Shown piece by piece: positions 44,440 to 57,216 of a stretch of DNA of 64,000 nucleotides. Origin of the DNA: Marasmius tenuissimus (Eukaryota > Basidiomycota > Agaricomycetes > Agaricales > Marasmiaceae). The position numbers and the translations under genes are program-made. The stretch lies in the NCBI GenBank assembly GCA_029532415.1, contig JAQOTA010000049.1, positions 62,001 through 126,000 on the forward strand, given 5' to 3'. The notes under the pieces are model-generated. The model was given only the letters and a program-made list of their open reading frames with translations, was not told the origin of the DNA and ran no database searches. The first letter of the stretch is position 1; every line of letters begins with the position of its first letter.

Positions 44440-45104
44440 ACGGGCCCAAACTCCGTGCGCGGAGCCCAGTCCAATTCACTTCACTGCAAGTTGCTTACTA
44501 TGGCATACCCAAAAATCCGTGAGAGCGATTCCGAGACATATCGTCGTGTTGGTGTTCGCAGTCTTGAGGACTGGTAAAGGAAGGCTACCTTGTTTATGTA
44601 TCGACTTGTATGTATCATACGTGATATCAAGGCTCCAATGAAATGAATGCACCGGGTGAGGATATCTTGGACCTAGCAGACGCCTCCTTCAGGCTTGGGG
44701 CTCGGTCTTGACTCCTTTACATATCTACGTAAATCGAAGAAGCACGCAGATATGAGATCAACAGCATGTTACAGCAGCCATAATTAGAGGGCCACCCGGC
44801 CACGCCTCTGCGTTACCTTTGATCGGAAAAAACCTTGAGGACGCGTTCTATAATCGTATCATTCTCCACGTTACCTCTTGGTGCTTTGGGGGAGCTGTTG
44901 GCTCTAGCCTCTGTACACAAACGCTGGGCTCTTGGTCCGCGTTCTGCCTCTGTACATTGCTGTGGTAATGCTGGCGCCAATATAGACGAAAAGTGGGCGT
45001 ATACAATCTGGTCGTACATTTGATTCTTGTTTAGTCCGTACAGTCTGATACATAATGCAGATAGATATTCCTCCGTGTGTTATTGAACAATTACCTTCAT
45101 TTTC
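44440..45104. other. Intergenic, convergent gene ends
   Basis: About 665 bp between the 3' ends of the C2-pseudokinase (+) and PSD (-) genes. No further gene or structured element is seen. Confidence 0.4.
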
Positions 45105-48100
45105 ACGACCGTGCCTTCCCTCTCCCAATACCCATACCGACTCTGACAAGTGTCTCTACCGCCTCCTTTGAGTTGTTCAAGACGTCCTCGTCCCATACAA
45201 CGGTTCCAGGTTCAAACAACATGACAATAGTCGAACCACCTGAACAAGGGACATTAACGGTGTGATAACAAAACTAGTCCCACAGACTTCACTCACCAAA
45301 GGCAAAGTACCCAAACTCTTCCCCCTTCTTGATGGATTGACCTTCCTCAACAGTCATTTTGATCGAGCCGACCATCATGGCTCCGATACAAACAGCCATG
45401 ACTCGACCGAACTGAGGACTGTCGATGGGCACGATCTTGCGAACATTATCGCCATAGACGTCGAGCGCCGTTCGGATGGCTTGGGGCTACAGTGAAACGG
45501 AGCGGAGACGGTTGAGCTGATAGTCATCCAAAAAGAAACAACGAATAATTTGCGCACATTGACCGTGTAGTACTCTCCGTCGATATCAGCCATCTTTCCA
45601 ATCTTCCCATCCACAGGTGTATGGTACCTATGATAGTCCTGCGGGGCCAATCGGAAGATGGCGAGAGCACCTCCGTTATACTTCTCTGCCTCGCCAGCGA
45701 AAGCGGGTCCCAGCAACCTGGAAACGCTGAATTGTCTTCCTTTGATCCAAATCTCGGTAGCTTGCGTTACGGTCTCGAACACCATCATACGACAGTCAGC
45801 AGCTGAGACGAGTCGGTACGGGTCATCAAGGCTCTCAGCAGGACGAGCAGAGGGCTTGAGTTTGCTGGAAAGGGATAAGCAATAGTACGTTTCACCTGGA
45901 ACAGCGGCTTACCGGTAGAAGAACTCGTTGAAGTTTTCTGTAAGGTGAGGGAGTTGTTAGTATATGGTTCTCTCCCGAAAACGAAGCCGGTCTTCTTACT
46001 GAATGAGTCTAGGGGGTCAAGGATTTCATTTACGTCGAGACGATGGAACGCGATGAATTGAGGAATTTCCTTCGCCGATTCGGGCGCATCGTACTTGATA
46101 CCTTGCTTGACCGATAGCGACTTGAGTAGACGGCGGGCTGTTCAGGAAACCGTAAGAAAGGAATCGGATATCGAAGCGATTGATGTTACCTCGGCCTCCT
46201 TCCATTTGACTGCTCATTCCCTGTAAACACTATGTCAGCAACCGAGCCCGTCGAATCCTCCCCACGACTCGCCTTGTACAGTAAGCGGATACCCATCCTG
46301 ACGTACACCTGCATCTTCTCTTCCTCGAGCTGACCCGTCATACGATTCTGAACGATGATGTTCCCAGAGTTCTAAGGATTGAGATTGAACGTCAGTCGCG
46401 CGCGCGATTGAACGTTGGACGAGTACGCTGGACTTACTGCACCCAACTTGTACTCGCCGGCACCAAATTTGCCCAACATTTTCGCGAACCATTTCCTCTG
46501 GGCCTGATTCGCCGTAACGTACTTGCTCCCCTCGTCTCCCTCCTCCAGATCATCGTTGTTGAAACCGACGACAATCTTGTCAACATCTTTCCACGAATGA
46601 TGAGATGCACAACTGGCGATGTGGTTGATCACATCGATCTCGGACCTAGTCTTCAGCGTTTTCCGTGCGGTAGCAGCTGGCTGAGGATCAGGATGGGTTT
46701 GGGTCTTGGGTTGATTCGGGTTGACCGCGCCCGAAGGTTGTAGCGAGCGTTGACATATAGGACACTTCCTAATAGTCACCAGCATTTCGTGTGCGTCTGC
46801 TGATTCGCTTGAAGGTGCCGGATTGGCTTCCAAGGAAAGCCCTGCCACATCCACCTCGTTTCCACGACGGTCGACACCCATCATAACTGGTTCCCCGTCC
46901 TCTAACTTGACCTTCTTACGCAACGTTTCCGGCGTTGCTAAGAACTCCTCTAGACACTGAGCAACCTGGTCAAATGTGAGATCACCCTGGTCCGGATCCT
47001 GTTCGTGGCGTTTGAAGAACGAATCGAGCGTCTCGTCTGTGATTGTAGAACCAAGGGAATCGAGCATTGATGTCAGCTCAAGATGGGAAGTCGTATTGTT
47101 GTCATCGGTATCGAATTGGTGAAGATAAGTCTGCCAAAACGTTTGTCGCAGGCCAGCGTAAGATTGGTACTTCGCACTGAACAGCCGGGAGAAGAAGTAA
47201 GACCGCAGTGTCGATACCTGGTAGAAGAGTGAACTGACCGGAATGTGATGGTCGGCTTAAATTTGTCGAACCAGCTCTCCTTGCCAGCCACCGGGGTCAA
47301 GGGCAACGTGTATTCCTTCCACTGCTCCACATCTTGGGCGGCCGCTTCGATGACGTCCTTTACATCGATGCTCGTCTCTCCGACAGAGTCATTGTTGGAC
47401 ATTTTGTCCCAATCGAGAACCGAAAGCTTCAGCGAGAAACCTCGCTCGTAACGCCGTATATGGAACGAAAGCTTCTCGTCCCAGACAGGACTTAGATTGT
47501 GTCGGATAACACGAGTACGGAAGACTTTCTTGCCGAATGAGACGACTACGAATGGATCCATGTCCCAACCGGTACGGGTCACTGGTCATAGCGGCTCGTG
47601 AGTCGGACGACGTAGAATACACATGGCTCTTACTATTCTTCAACTTGGGTAGATCTTTCGCTGATTGGATTTCAAGACGAATAATGCCTAATATATCGTG
47701 GCCTCGTCCACCAGACGCGTGCAAGTCATGATAGGTTGCAGACTGCCTTCGTTGTTTCAAGTCCTCGTCGAGTTCGTCTTCGCTTTCTGTATCAGTTGTT
47801 TCGGCTCCGTCGTCGTCATCTCCATTGGTGGCGGCTTTGGTCCCCACGCCTCTGGTCTAATCTCAGGGGCTAAGCAATGCGCCCAACGCCAAACAACACG
47901 AAAAAACTTACCGGAACACCCCCAGTCACGTCAGAGTTCTCCTCATTCCTAGTCTTCCTGATCAATCCTTCATACACTTTCTCGAGATCTTCATCCTGAC
48001 CCACGAAACCCAACTTCAACTTGATCTCTCCCTGTGAGACCGTGTGATCCTTCGTGGACTCCAAGGGAACCGAAAAAGCCTCCAAAGTCTCGGCAGTAGA

Positions 48101-48558
48101 CCATGCAAGTGGGCGCCGTTTGTGTGGCTCGGGCGATCCGAACCAATCACCAGCACCCAAAGCAACCTCCCCAAGATAGTCCTTTCCAACTATGTCCTTA
48201 TCCCAAACAACAAATTCCAGCGCCCCGATTACCCCATCATCGATAGGGAAATCAAAGGTTGTGTCCTTGGTGTCGTAGACGGGGTTCAAACTACGGGATA
48301 TGACTGGTGTCTGGAATTTCGTTTGACCCAGAGTGACATTAACGTATCTGTTCCTTACGTTAAGCTACTCGCACGATGAATTATACCAAACTTGAAAACT
48401 CACGGATCACTGAACCCGTTCGAATCCTTGGCTAACAAGTTGTTGCACCCCACGACTTGGACCCTCAGAACCCCACGGGAACCTTCAACCAAGCTGGTCG
48501 TAGATCCAGCGCGCGAATGATTTTTTGATAACAACCCTAGGCCTTTCTTGAGATGCAT
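45105..48558 (-). CDS. psd2: Phosphatidylserine decarboxylase, PSD2 type with C2 domains
   Basis: Converts phosphatidylserine to phosphatidylethanolamine. A multi-exon gene starts [18 protein letters not shown] at 48558. C2 domain 1 ([28 protein letters not shown]) has its intron in the Pro codon of SDP. An acidic linker leads to C2 domain 2 ([45 protein letters not shown]). An EF-hand-like loop [12 protein letters not shown] and a CPICQ...HIASC zinc-type segment follow. The catalytic domain contains [41 protein letters not shown] and the self-cleavage site FGGST, split by an intron, in the last exon. Cleavage there yields the pyruvoyl-bearing alpha subunit. The architecture equals fungal Psd2 enzymes of Golgi/endosome membranes. 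Its first C2 domain is the apparent source of four nearby C2 genes. Confidence 0.93.
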
Positions 48559-49163
48559 TCCCGAGGATTGTCGAGTATTCTGTAGGTCTTGTGGAGGTCG
48601 TAGCTATGAAACAAAAGGGTCGATTGCGCTGTCTGTTTTGAAAGCCGTGTATTGGTGATTATTGCTTATTTAAATACCGGTTTCTTCTGATATATGCAGG
48701 AGGGAGCACGTCCTGGAGGAATTGGGACGCGGTAGGTGGTGGTTGAGGAAGAACTGCGCAGCAATAGAAATCGATGATTTCATTGTATTCGGTCAAGCCG
48801 GTCAGGGGCTATGCTGCCGGTGAGGCGTTCTCTGGGCATCCGTCAATATTTTCAATGCCCTGTATCAAGACTTTGCAGGCGATCTCTGATGGGGACACCA
48901 TCTAGTAGGCCAGGGCTAAGGTAGTCGTCAAGCAATTCGAGCACGGCCTGTCAGTCAGCATGCTCCGGTCGTATTCACCCAGCATTCACTTGGGATCAAG
49001 AACTCAGGACTATGTATATGGTTGAAAACTCAGAGTCTATATCCCAGCCTCAACTCGCGGAGAAAGGCTATTCTCATTGAATGTCTGGCCAAGCTAGACA
49101 AAAGCTAGAAGTCGATATGATAATGTTTACATGACGAACAGATACAAGGCTACTCAAGTTAAG
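48559..49163. other. Intergenic, upstream of PSD2
   Basis: About 605 bp between the PSD2 start and the 3' end of DUF6535 copy 2. It presumably contains the PSD2 promoter. A TATTTAAAT string (about 48665) is the only TATA-like word. Confidence 0.35.
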
Positions 49164-51832
49164 CTAGACGATGTCAGCACCGGATCCAAACCTCCCCACT
49201 GGCGTTTCTCCAGGACCATGGCCACTCCGACTACTCGCAGGATTCCCAGCCGAGTGAGCTACCATCGGAATGCCCTCCTGCGGCCTGGAAGGCTGTCCTT
49301 CAAGAGTACTACCAGCTTCGGCTCCCCCATTCTGGTTCTGTGATGCCAAATAATATCGCCGCCGAATATCATCTACACGCGCTATAGCGTCGGTCCATCC
49401 ATGCTCGACATCCGTCGGGAGGATCTTCGCAGTCTTCCGATTCTGTTTTTTCTCCGCTTTCGCCAACTGACCACGCACAAAGTTAATCAGCTTCAATCCT
49501 GTGGAGGACACCACAAGAGGGAACATCCTCTGGATATCGGTAAGCGACAGATTCACGGGGGGTTGTGGGTAGTTGTTGATATGTTTGGAGAGAATCTCTA
49601 CGAGAGATGTTCGCTGGGGCTGTTTCACACCAGCCCATTGGTCCACAAATGAATCCAAGTAACTGAAATCATACTCCAGGCTTTCCGAGGACGATAGACA
49701 ATCTAAAGTCTCCTCGAGCTTCGAGAGTGGTAAGGAGAAGAAACCGGGAATGACTTTGAACTTGACCTCAGGACCAGGGCTTTCGGGTGACTGCACCGTC
49801 TGTACACGTCGTACAATATCCATTGCATGTATCCACTCCATGTTCTGACCCGCAGACAGAAGGTAGAAGACCTTCTTCCTGATCATAGCGTCGTGTGCTT
49901 GGTAAATTAGGGCAGGTTTCGATTCAACGAAGTGGGAAGAACTCGTTGCATGGGGCTGATGTAGTGCATAATCTGGGGAAGACGAGATGATAAAACGAGC
50001 CAAATGACGCATCAGCCTTTCCCAGTACTCGTTCGAGGTTCTCGGGATATGACCAATGTCCATGAGGAGCCCCCAAAGGTCAGGGACGAGATGAGAAGTC
50101 GTGTCGGTTTTTAGGATCACGTCGATGCAATAAAAAGGGAAGTTATCATCGACAGGAGTCCCATTCTGCAATAAACACGTCCACAAGTTACGCAGCAAGT
50201 TCTCCAGTTCGACGTGTACTGCGGCATTGTCCTGCTCTTTAACGGTCGATACGAGTATGTTGTACCAATGAAGGAGCCGATAGTAGAGTTCAGACTCCCT
50301 CACTGGGTTCAACAATCGGTCGGGCGGTATACGATGAGTCACCGTCAGGGGGAGTGTAGGTGGAGAGTTGAGTGCAGTGGCGACGTGCTCCTCCGCCCAG
50401 GTGTCTTCCGGGTGAACGAACCATTGATCAAACACGGTGGGCATAACAAGGTGCAGAGGTCTCTGGGCCAGGATATTTTGGAGGTGTAGTCTCATGATTT
50501 GGCTGTCCCGAAGCTTGCCCACAAGCCATCGGAACGCTTTCAACTCGTAGAAGGGAGGGGCCAAGTCGATGTCGAAGCGGTGTATGACTTCGAGGTCGGC
50601 CTCAGGCCAACCCGAGAGGGTGCCCATTGTTTCGCGGAAGGCCCACGCAGAACTGAGCCATTGGGAGTCCCTTCGTCGGAAGAAATGCAATGTATGCGCA
50701 ATGCCCGGGAGTTGAGAGACGGCTTTCAAAACGCTAAATACAATCCATGCCTGTGGGGACTTGTAGGGACAAGTCAATTGCAATGTGGGGGGTAAGTTAG
50801 CGACACGATCGTGGTGAGGATGGGTATGAGTCCCTGTACGCATTTCCCAGAGCTTTGGCGTGACCCGAAGCGCCTGTCGAATGATAGAAACGCCGGGAAT
50901 TATCGTTGTGGCCAAGTAGAATAAGCCGGCAAATCCAACAACTCCGACTGCAATCCAGAAAGGAATTGAATGGCGAGTCCGTAACAGTTCCAACACGCCT
51001 CCAAGGAAGAGGAAAAGGGCGATCTCGAGAAGCATTGGGAGGCAAGCAACGATCGTTGGGACCCCCCACCAGTCGAGACTTTCATGACGGAGCCAACGAA
51101 GCGCGAGTGCTTCGCCCGGAGTGCGCGTGTGGGTAACACGACGATGTTCTCGAATCCATTGCTTGCAAAGGAGAGCGAAGACGGCATCGACAAGAGCAAT
51201 AATGAGGCTCAGGAACCACAGCACATTGATCGTGAGGTTGGAAGTTGATACTTCGAAAGACTCGGGGGGAGAAGAAGTCCCGTTGGTGATCTTGTCGGCG
51301 ATCTGTGTGAGTAGCATTACGGTTTTATCTTCTGCCTCTTCCGATAACCACTTGTACGATTCAATTGTAAACGCAGTGACGACCGCAGAGAACAGACCGG
51401 CCTATTGTGTCGAGATATCAATCCAAGGTTCAAACTTCCCCAAAATAGAATTACATACAAAAACCAGGAGGGTGTCAATGTCCTCTTTCCACCCTCCAAT
51501 CAGGGCGTCATCCAATGAAGTCACTTCCTTCGTGAGAACCTCCCAAGACTTTTCGAGGGTGGGTTTTGAAGGAACCTTCAATGGGTTAAGCCTTCAAAGT
51601 CCGAGAAGTTCGTTGATGCAATATTCACCTGAGGTTGATCATTCGTACCTTGCTTTTCCTTGCCCTCTAGCCCATTGGTGACACTATCAAATGGTGGCGA
51701 AGGCTACAGAGTATAGTGAGGAACACACTCGTTTCAGTGGAATGTCGGATCCAGTACCTCGGACGACCGCTCAGAACCTTTTTTTCTCGACTTGCCAGTG
51801 AGCTTCTCGAATGCGTCACTAACAGAAGACAT
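49164..51832 (-). CDS. DUF6535-domain membrane protein (copy 2)
   Basis: Four exons (51832-51758, 51703-51629, 51575-51459, 51401-49164) give 834 residues in frame. The opening is MSSVSDAFEKLTGKSRKKG, longer than in copy 1. The DUF6535 region is very similar to copy 1: GGWKEDIDTLLVF, AGLFSAVVTAFTIES, VLWFLSLIIALVDAVFALL, CKQWIREH, LRWLRHESL and further helices. Similarity continues through the long soluble part (RVANLPPT; CPYKSPQAWI; FYELKAFRWLV; KPLSKLEE-like segments). The C-terminus has an additional low-complexity tail. Function unknown. The gene is divergent from a C2-domain gene 549 bp upstream, repeating the arrangement at copy 1. Confidence 0.87.
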
Positions 51833-52381
51833 TCGTACGAGTTACTTGAGGAAGACAAGCTGTGGGAGAGACGAAGGAAAAGAAGATGGGATGGTTTCTC
51901 ATCGTACTCTGACAAGCGGCAGAACTTGACATGACAATTCAAAACACAGCGCTGGCCGGCGGGCGCTTGTGTTTCTGTCATGCGCGGCTCCGGCTTCTCG
52001 CCGCACCGTAAGCGCTCGAGCGTTCGGAGTCGGTCAGAGGACTGTAGTTGAATTTATTGGCACTGGGTCAACGAGTGCTCACAAGATTGCTAAAGTCACC
52101 GAATAGATAATTGCCACAGGGATGTGCTCACTGCAATTCCCATGGCTTGGAGTCCAATGTACTGCCAGGAACACATCGGAACCTCCCACGCCACACCGCC
52201 CACTGTCGTCCAATGGGCAACTTGAATAATTATATCCAATCACAGCCTTTGACTACAGCAGACCCACGTTCTCAGCAAAACAGCCCCTTCGATTGATTCA
52301 ACGACAAGCCAGATTCCCGCTCTTCCTCTACAGTTACAAAAGACCTCGAGAACAGACAATCTCGATCCTCACTTCCATTGA
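51833..52381. promoter_or_regulatory. Divergent interval, DUF6535 copy 2 / C2 paralogue D
   Basis: 549 bp between the two outward start codons. It must contain both promoters if both genes are expressed. A weak TATATCC at about 52232 is the only TATA-like word upstream of the C2 gene. Confidence 0.35.
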
Positions 52382-52996
52382 ATGTTTCTCAAACACTTCC
52401 GAATCCCACGGCTCTTGTCGGAAACCCACTCGACGGCTGACGATTACCTCGCGGTGCTCAGGGTACAGGTCGTGGGGTGCAGCAACCTGCTAGGCAAGGA
52501 TAGGACTGGATTCAGCGAACCGTCGGTTATGTCAATTTTGGATTTGGATTTGGGTGATACTGATGATACTACTAGATTCGTCACTGTAGCCACAGGCCGA
52601 AAGAAGCACACGACGCCATCCGTGTCGCATAGTTTCAATCCGATCTACGATACGAGTAAAACTACGTTCGATTTCTTCATCGAGGCGGGCTCAACTCAGA
52701 TCGGAGCACTAGAGTTTGTTGTTTGGGATAAGGATTGGATGATAGGAAAGGAATACCTCGGGGAAGTTACTTTACGCATTGGGGACTGGTTCAAATCGAG
52801 AGACCCAGAAAAACCTCGCCCGTTGGCATGGTTTACTGCAGAGACTCTGGAGGCATTCTCAGTCCCTTTGATATCCACAAAGGGCGGTACGGTGCCGCAA
52901 GGGCAGCTCAAGTTAAGGTTAGGGTTGCTGAACGTTCGGGGACAGGACTACGACCTGGAGGAAGTTTACGACAAACTCAAGGCGACTTCGAGATGA
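52382..52996 (+). CDS. Single C2-domain protein (paralogue D)
   Basis: Two exons (52382-52521, 52576-52996) give 186 residues. One C2 domain fills the protein: [27 protein letters not shown] after splicing, [33 protein letters not shown] and GQLKLRLGL. The intron lies at the same phase-2 position as in the other paralogues. It is 54 nt and lacks stops, so the unspliced frame (204 codons) is also open, with an 18-residue Asp-rich insert. Asp positions of the calcium loops are partly kept (NPIYD, WDKD), while the SDP Asp is Glu. It is the closest neighbour of DUF6535 copy 2 in head-to-head orientation and convergent with paralogue E. Confidence 0.75.
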   Translation: MFLKHFRIPRLLSETHSTADDYLAVLRVQVVGCSNLLGKDRTGFSEPSVMSILDLDLGDTDDTTRFVTVATGRKKHTTPSVSHSFNPIYDTSKTTFDFFIEAGSTQIGALEFVVWDKDWMIGKEYLGEVTLRIGDWFKSRDPEKPRPLAWFTAETLEAFSVPLISTKGGTVPQGQLKLRLGLLNVRGQDYDLEEVYDKLKATSR

Positions 52997-53139
52997 TATT
53001 TAACAAGCATAACGGACAAGAAACGTCATCCCTACTTTACTTTCCAGTCATAATCATTTGTAGCATCTTCTTGTATTGGGATCACTCGGGAAAGACAGTC
53101 ATTGATCTACCTACGCATAATAGAAGAGCAGGAGTAGAA

Positions 53140-53918
53140 TTAAAGCTGCAGTGATCTTTTTGAAATGCAGCTGCAGGGCTCTAAAGCCAGCAGACAGGAT
53201 TCTGTAGCCCCATTCATTGCGAATTGAGAGATCGCTGTCACCCCCCGTCGCCCATAGTACAGTGTCGTCCTAATCGCAAGAGGTTCAGCACCGTGCCAGA
53301 GAGTAGCAGGGAATTTACAGACCTCACCGGAAGCTAGGCTGATTAACTGGCCGTAAACTCTTTCATGGCTTTCGTCCTGCCCCCTCACACTCACAAAGCC
53401 CAGTCTCAACCTTATCTCTCCCTGCGATTGTATTCCAGCCCTTGTGGATACCAAAGGGACCGAATAGGCCTCCAGAGGTTCTGCTTTGAACCATGTAAGT
53501 GGTCTCTGCGAGTCTCCCGACGGGAACCAGTCCTCAACATGCAGAACAACTTCCCCGAGATAATCATCCGGCCCAAACCGGTCTTTGTCCCAAACGACAA
53601 GTTTCAGGTGCAAGCCGGTCCCTCGTGCAAGTTCGTGACTGATAGGAAGATCGAAAGTGTTGCCTGTCGTGAAGGTGGGGTTCAGATCCTTTTTGATGAC
53701 AGGTGTCTCGTACACCTTCCGACCCAGTGTTACAGCAACGTATCTGACCGAGAGTCGAATGGTCAGAATGGGGGTAATTCCGATTGAAGATAATGTTCAG
53801 GCACTCACGGGTCACTAGAGCCACTCAAATCTCTGGGTAGTAAATCCGTGCACCCCGCTACTTGTACCCTCAACGTCCCGAGGGAATCTTTGTTCCTCCT
53901 AGCCCTAAAAATCGGCAT
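53140..53918 (-). CDS. C2-domain protein with C-terminal extension (paralogue E)
   Basis: Two exons (53918-53809, 53743-53140) give 237 residues. The C2 domain begins near the start (LGTLRVQVAGCTDLLPRDL; SSDPYVAVTLGRKVYETPV; DLNPTFTTGN; LKLVVWDKDRFGPDDYLGE; EIRLRLGFVSVRGQDE), with the phase-2 intron in the SDP Pro codon. After about residue 170 comes a Cys-containing tail (SCLLALEPCSCISKRSLQL) that has no counterpart in the other paralogues. This tail may be read-through of a missed intron beginning GTGAGG at about 53329. The gene is tail-to-tail with paralogue D, 143 bp apart. Confidence 0.7.
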
Positions 53919-55108
53919 ATGTAGGGTCTGCAGTGGTGATCGCGAGTGGTTTGAAGTTTGCCAAGAATCGAAAAAGTTAACGGTTTTGGAACAGTCGTCT
54001 GACAGAAGTCGTGATTAGTCAATGGCCGGTATCTCGTGGTCGGAGATCAGCCATCCCATGATATATAAAGAAGAAGAAGGAGTGGAGGCTGGGTGTGGAA
54101 AGATGTGGAAGGTCTTAGCCGCTCACGAACAGCCTTAAATGTACCGCCGCTGGGCGCTCAGCTGTAGGCTATAGATAGCCACTCGGCAACACTGACTTGT
54201 CGCTGACATGATCGGAGGAACCCCCCGAGGGCAACTCTGACAACCAAGTGAACTGCGTGTGCAAGAACAAGGAGGAAGATCTAGAAGATATGGTTGGCCC
54301 AGGTCCCGCCTTGATAAGAGGCGCGAGTGCCCATTGCCTTCATCAGGCTCTCCGGCTCTCTCGCGATAGGAGGAAGGCACAGATCCCTCCGATGCTCTCC
54401 GGGGGAAGAGAAGCTACGTACCGCGCAGCTCCCCATTCACTACCGCGGGAGGTCGACGCCTGCTCGAGCGGTCCGTGCTGGGGAAGCGCCAGAGCAGTGA
54501 TCTAGTTTCGCCGGCGTCGGGTCAGGGCGACAATCTGGTGAGAGTAGAACTTGAAACAGCTTCAAATTCTAGGAAAGAGGAACGTCAAGCTCTAAATCAG
54601 GTTGAGAGTCATACTGAGCCAGGACTGGTACGAGCTCTCGTACAACGGAGGCAACACTTGGAATCCATATGTATCATCGAGTAAAACACCCTGTGATTTG
54701 CGATCATTGGACTGCCAACGATTGATCGGCGGGAGAGTCAAGAGGACGTGGCATCGATATTCGATGATGCGCGATGTAGGACGAGATACGTGTGGATCGT
54801 TTCCTTCGCTAGTCGTCAGGCAAGCTCGGCCTAACTCAACATGCGGTTTTCGAAGAGTGTGATCTATTCACAGGTTTGGGTAGGTCGAGAGAAAACTGCC
54901 AGGACGTAATTTCATCACGGAGGTAAGGCAATGACTCATGACATACCGACTCGGAAAGCGTCAAAGCATGGATAGTTCACGAAAAACGAACCGGTGTTAT
55001 TGCGTGAATGGACGTATGAAAACACAGAGTGAGTAATGTGGGTATACCCTGGTACACCGAAGGATGAAGATGAAGAAAGCGGAACCAAGCCGCCAGAAGA
55101 GAACCGGA
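53919..55108. other. Intergenic, possibly holding decayed membrane-protein sequence
   Basis: About 1.2 kb without a supported gene. The minus strand at about 54150-54400 has a hydrophobic stretch in broken frames (FLLVLAHAVHLVV) next to a SYRERAGEP segment, faintly like the RERA/hydrophobic block of DUF6535-related proteins. I do not call it. Confidence 0.25.
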
Positions 55109-56061
<953 letters not shown>

Positions 56062-56539
56062 GTTTGAAACAATGAGTTGGAAAGAGAAACAGAGGGTCGT
56101 ATGTCAGAGAAGGTAAGTAATGGAGAAGGAGTTGCAGATGACAATGTTCCCCGGATCCCTTTGCCGCGTGTTTGGAGGTCCTCCACGTGGCAAACTTGAC
56201 TTGCCTCTTGCCATCATCTTCAACGACGAGCTTGCGTTTCTGCCAGAGAAAAGAAGCAGTCAAGTACTTGGAAAGCATGACTACGAGCGATATGGTTTGA
56301 ACCTGCAAGTAAGCTGGCAATACTTTCATTCTTGGAATAGTCTTTACATCAGGACAGAACAGCGCTCTACAAACGCGTTGGGTGCTACGGGTGCTATCTT
56401 GTTTCTAGGTATCTTCGAGCAATGGTGGCGTACACAGCTCGTCTGCAATCTAGACCGTCGAGAAATTAGCAAGCTCAATTCATCTCAGTGCTATGTTCAA
56501 TGTTCATTCAAACCTCCGAACACTCCAGAGACGCGACGC
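56062..56539. other. Intergenic, upstream of YPT6
   Basis: An open plus-strand frame runs 56120-56710 but has no recognisable protein family. I treat this part as promoter DNA of YPT6. Confidence 0.3.
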
Positions 56540-56870
56540 TCAAACTCTGGACACCATTCAATAATCAGTCGGCTATCCGTCGCTCATGGATCCATGCCTA
56601 TTCTTCGTGATACACTCTGTGGAGGATGCGGAGCACTCGAATTTCGACAGCGCCTTGCGCGCCACCTCCTTACATCGGGAGATGCTACCAAGTTCACAGG
56701 ACCAGGATAGATCTGCTCTTTATAACCCGACCTTTCATATAACTTGTTCCAGGAGGTTTCAAATCTGCGGGTTTGCGACAAGAAATTCCTCGTTCTCGGC
56801 ATACTACAAGTATGGGATATCATCAAGAAACACGGCCTCTCGTATACTGTGAGATCAGGTTAGGACGTCG
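56540..56870 (+). pseudogene. WD40-like fragment, possibly a PEX7 remnant
   Basis: One frame reads DATLKLWTP followed by SWIHAYSS, close to a WD repeat end and the next blade of the peroxisomal import receptor PEX7. A later piece reads LQVWDIIK in another frame. Stops and frame changes interrupt the rest. Only two WD-like motifs support this, so it may be chance. Confidence 0.25.
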
Positions 56871-57216
56871 TTGTTCTGCTGCTTACCGCGAACTCGGGGG
56901 ATCATAACTGATAGACGCACGATTTACCTCCTTCCCTACCATCCTCATGGAATCCAAATGAATTGTTGCCACTGCTCGTCAACAAGCATGGATAGGATCA
57001 ACTCTCGTACATTAGTACATATGGTCCGTTTAACGTGATACATGTATCGCACTCGTATAATCAATAGATGGTACACCGTCAACAATCGCGCTCCCGAATT
57101 CCCAGCTGAGGGCACGGTATTCACTCTGATTGTGATTGGCCAACGCGTAATTTGAGACGACGCGTGCGTGCTTGACGTAAACTGTCGCTTGAACCATTAC
57201 ACCCTCGACGTCGACC

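Noticed and set aside
49131..49343. Plus-strand frame near the DUF6535 copy 2 stop
   Set aside because: Mostly antisense to the DUF6535 C-terminus, with no features.
54150..54400. Remnant of a third DUF6535 gene
   Set aside because: Only a hydrophobic stretch and a RERA-like word in conflicting frames; too weak to call.
56120..56710. 196-codon plus-strand frame as an intact gene divergent from YPT6
   Set aside because: Only a fragmentary WD-like motif lies within it, in a different frame, and the rest is featureless.
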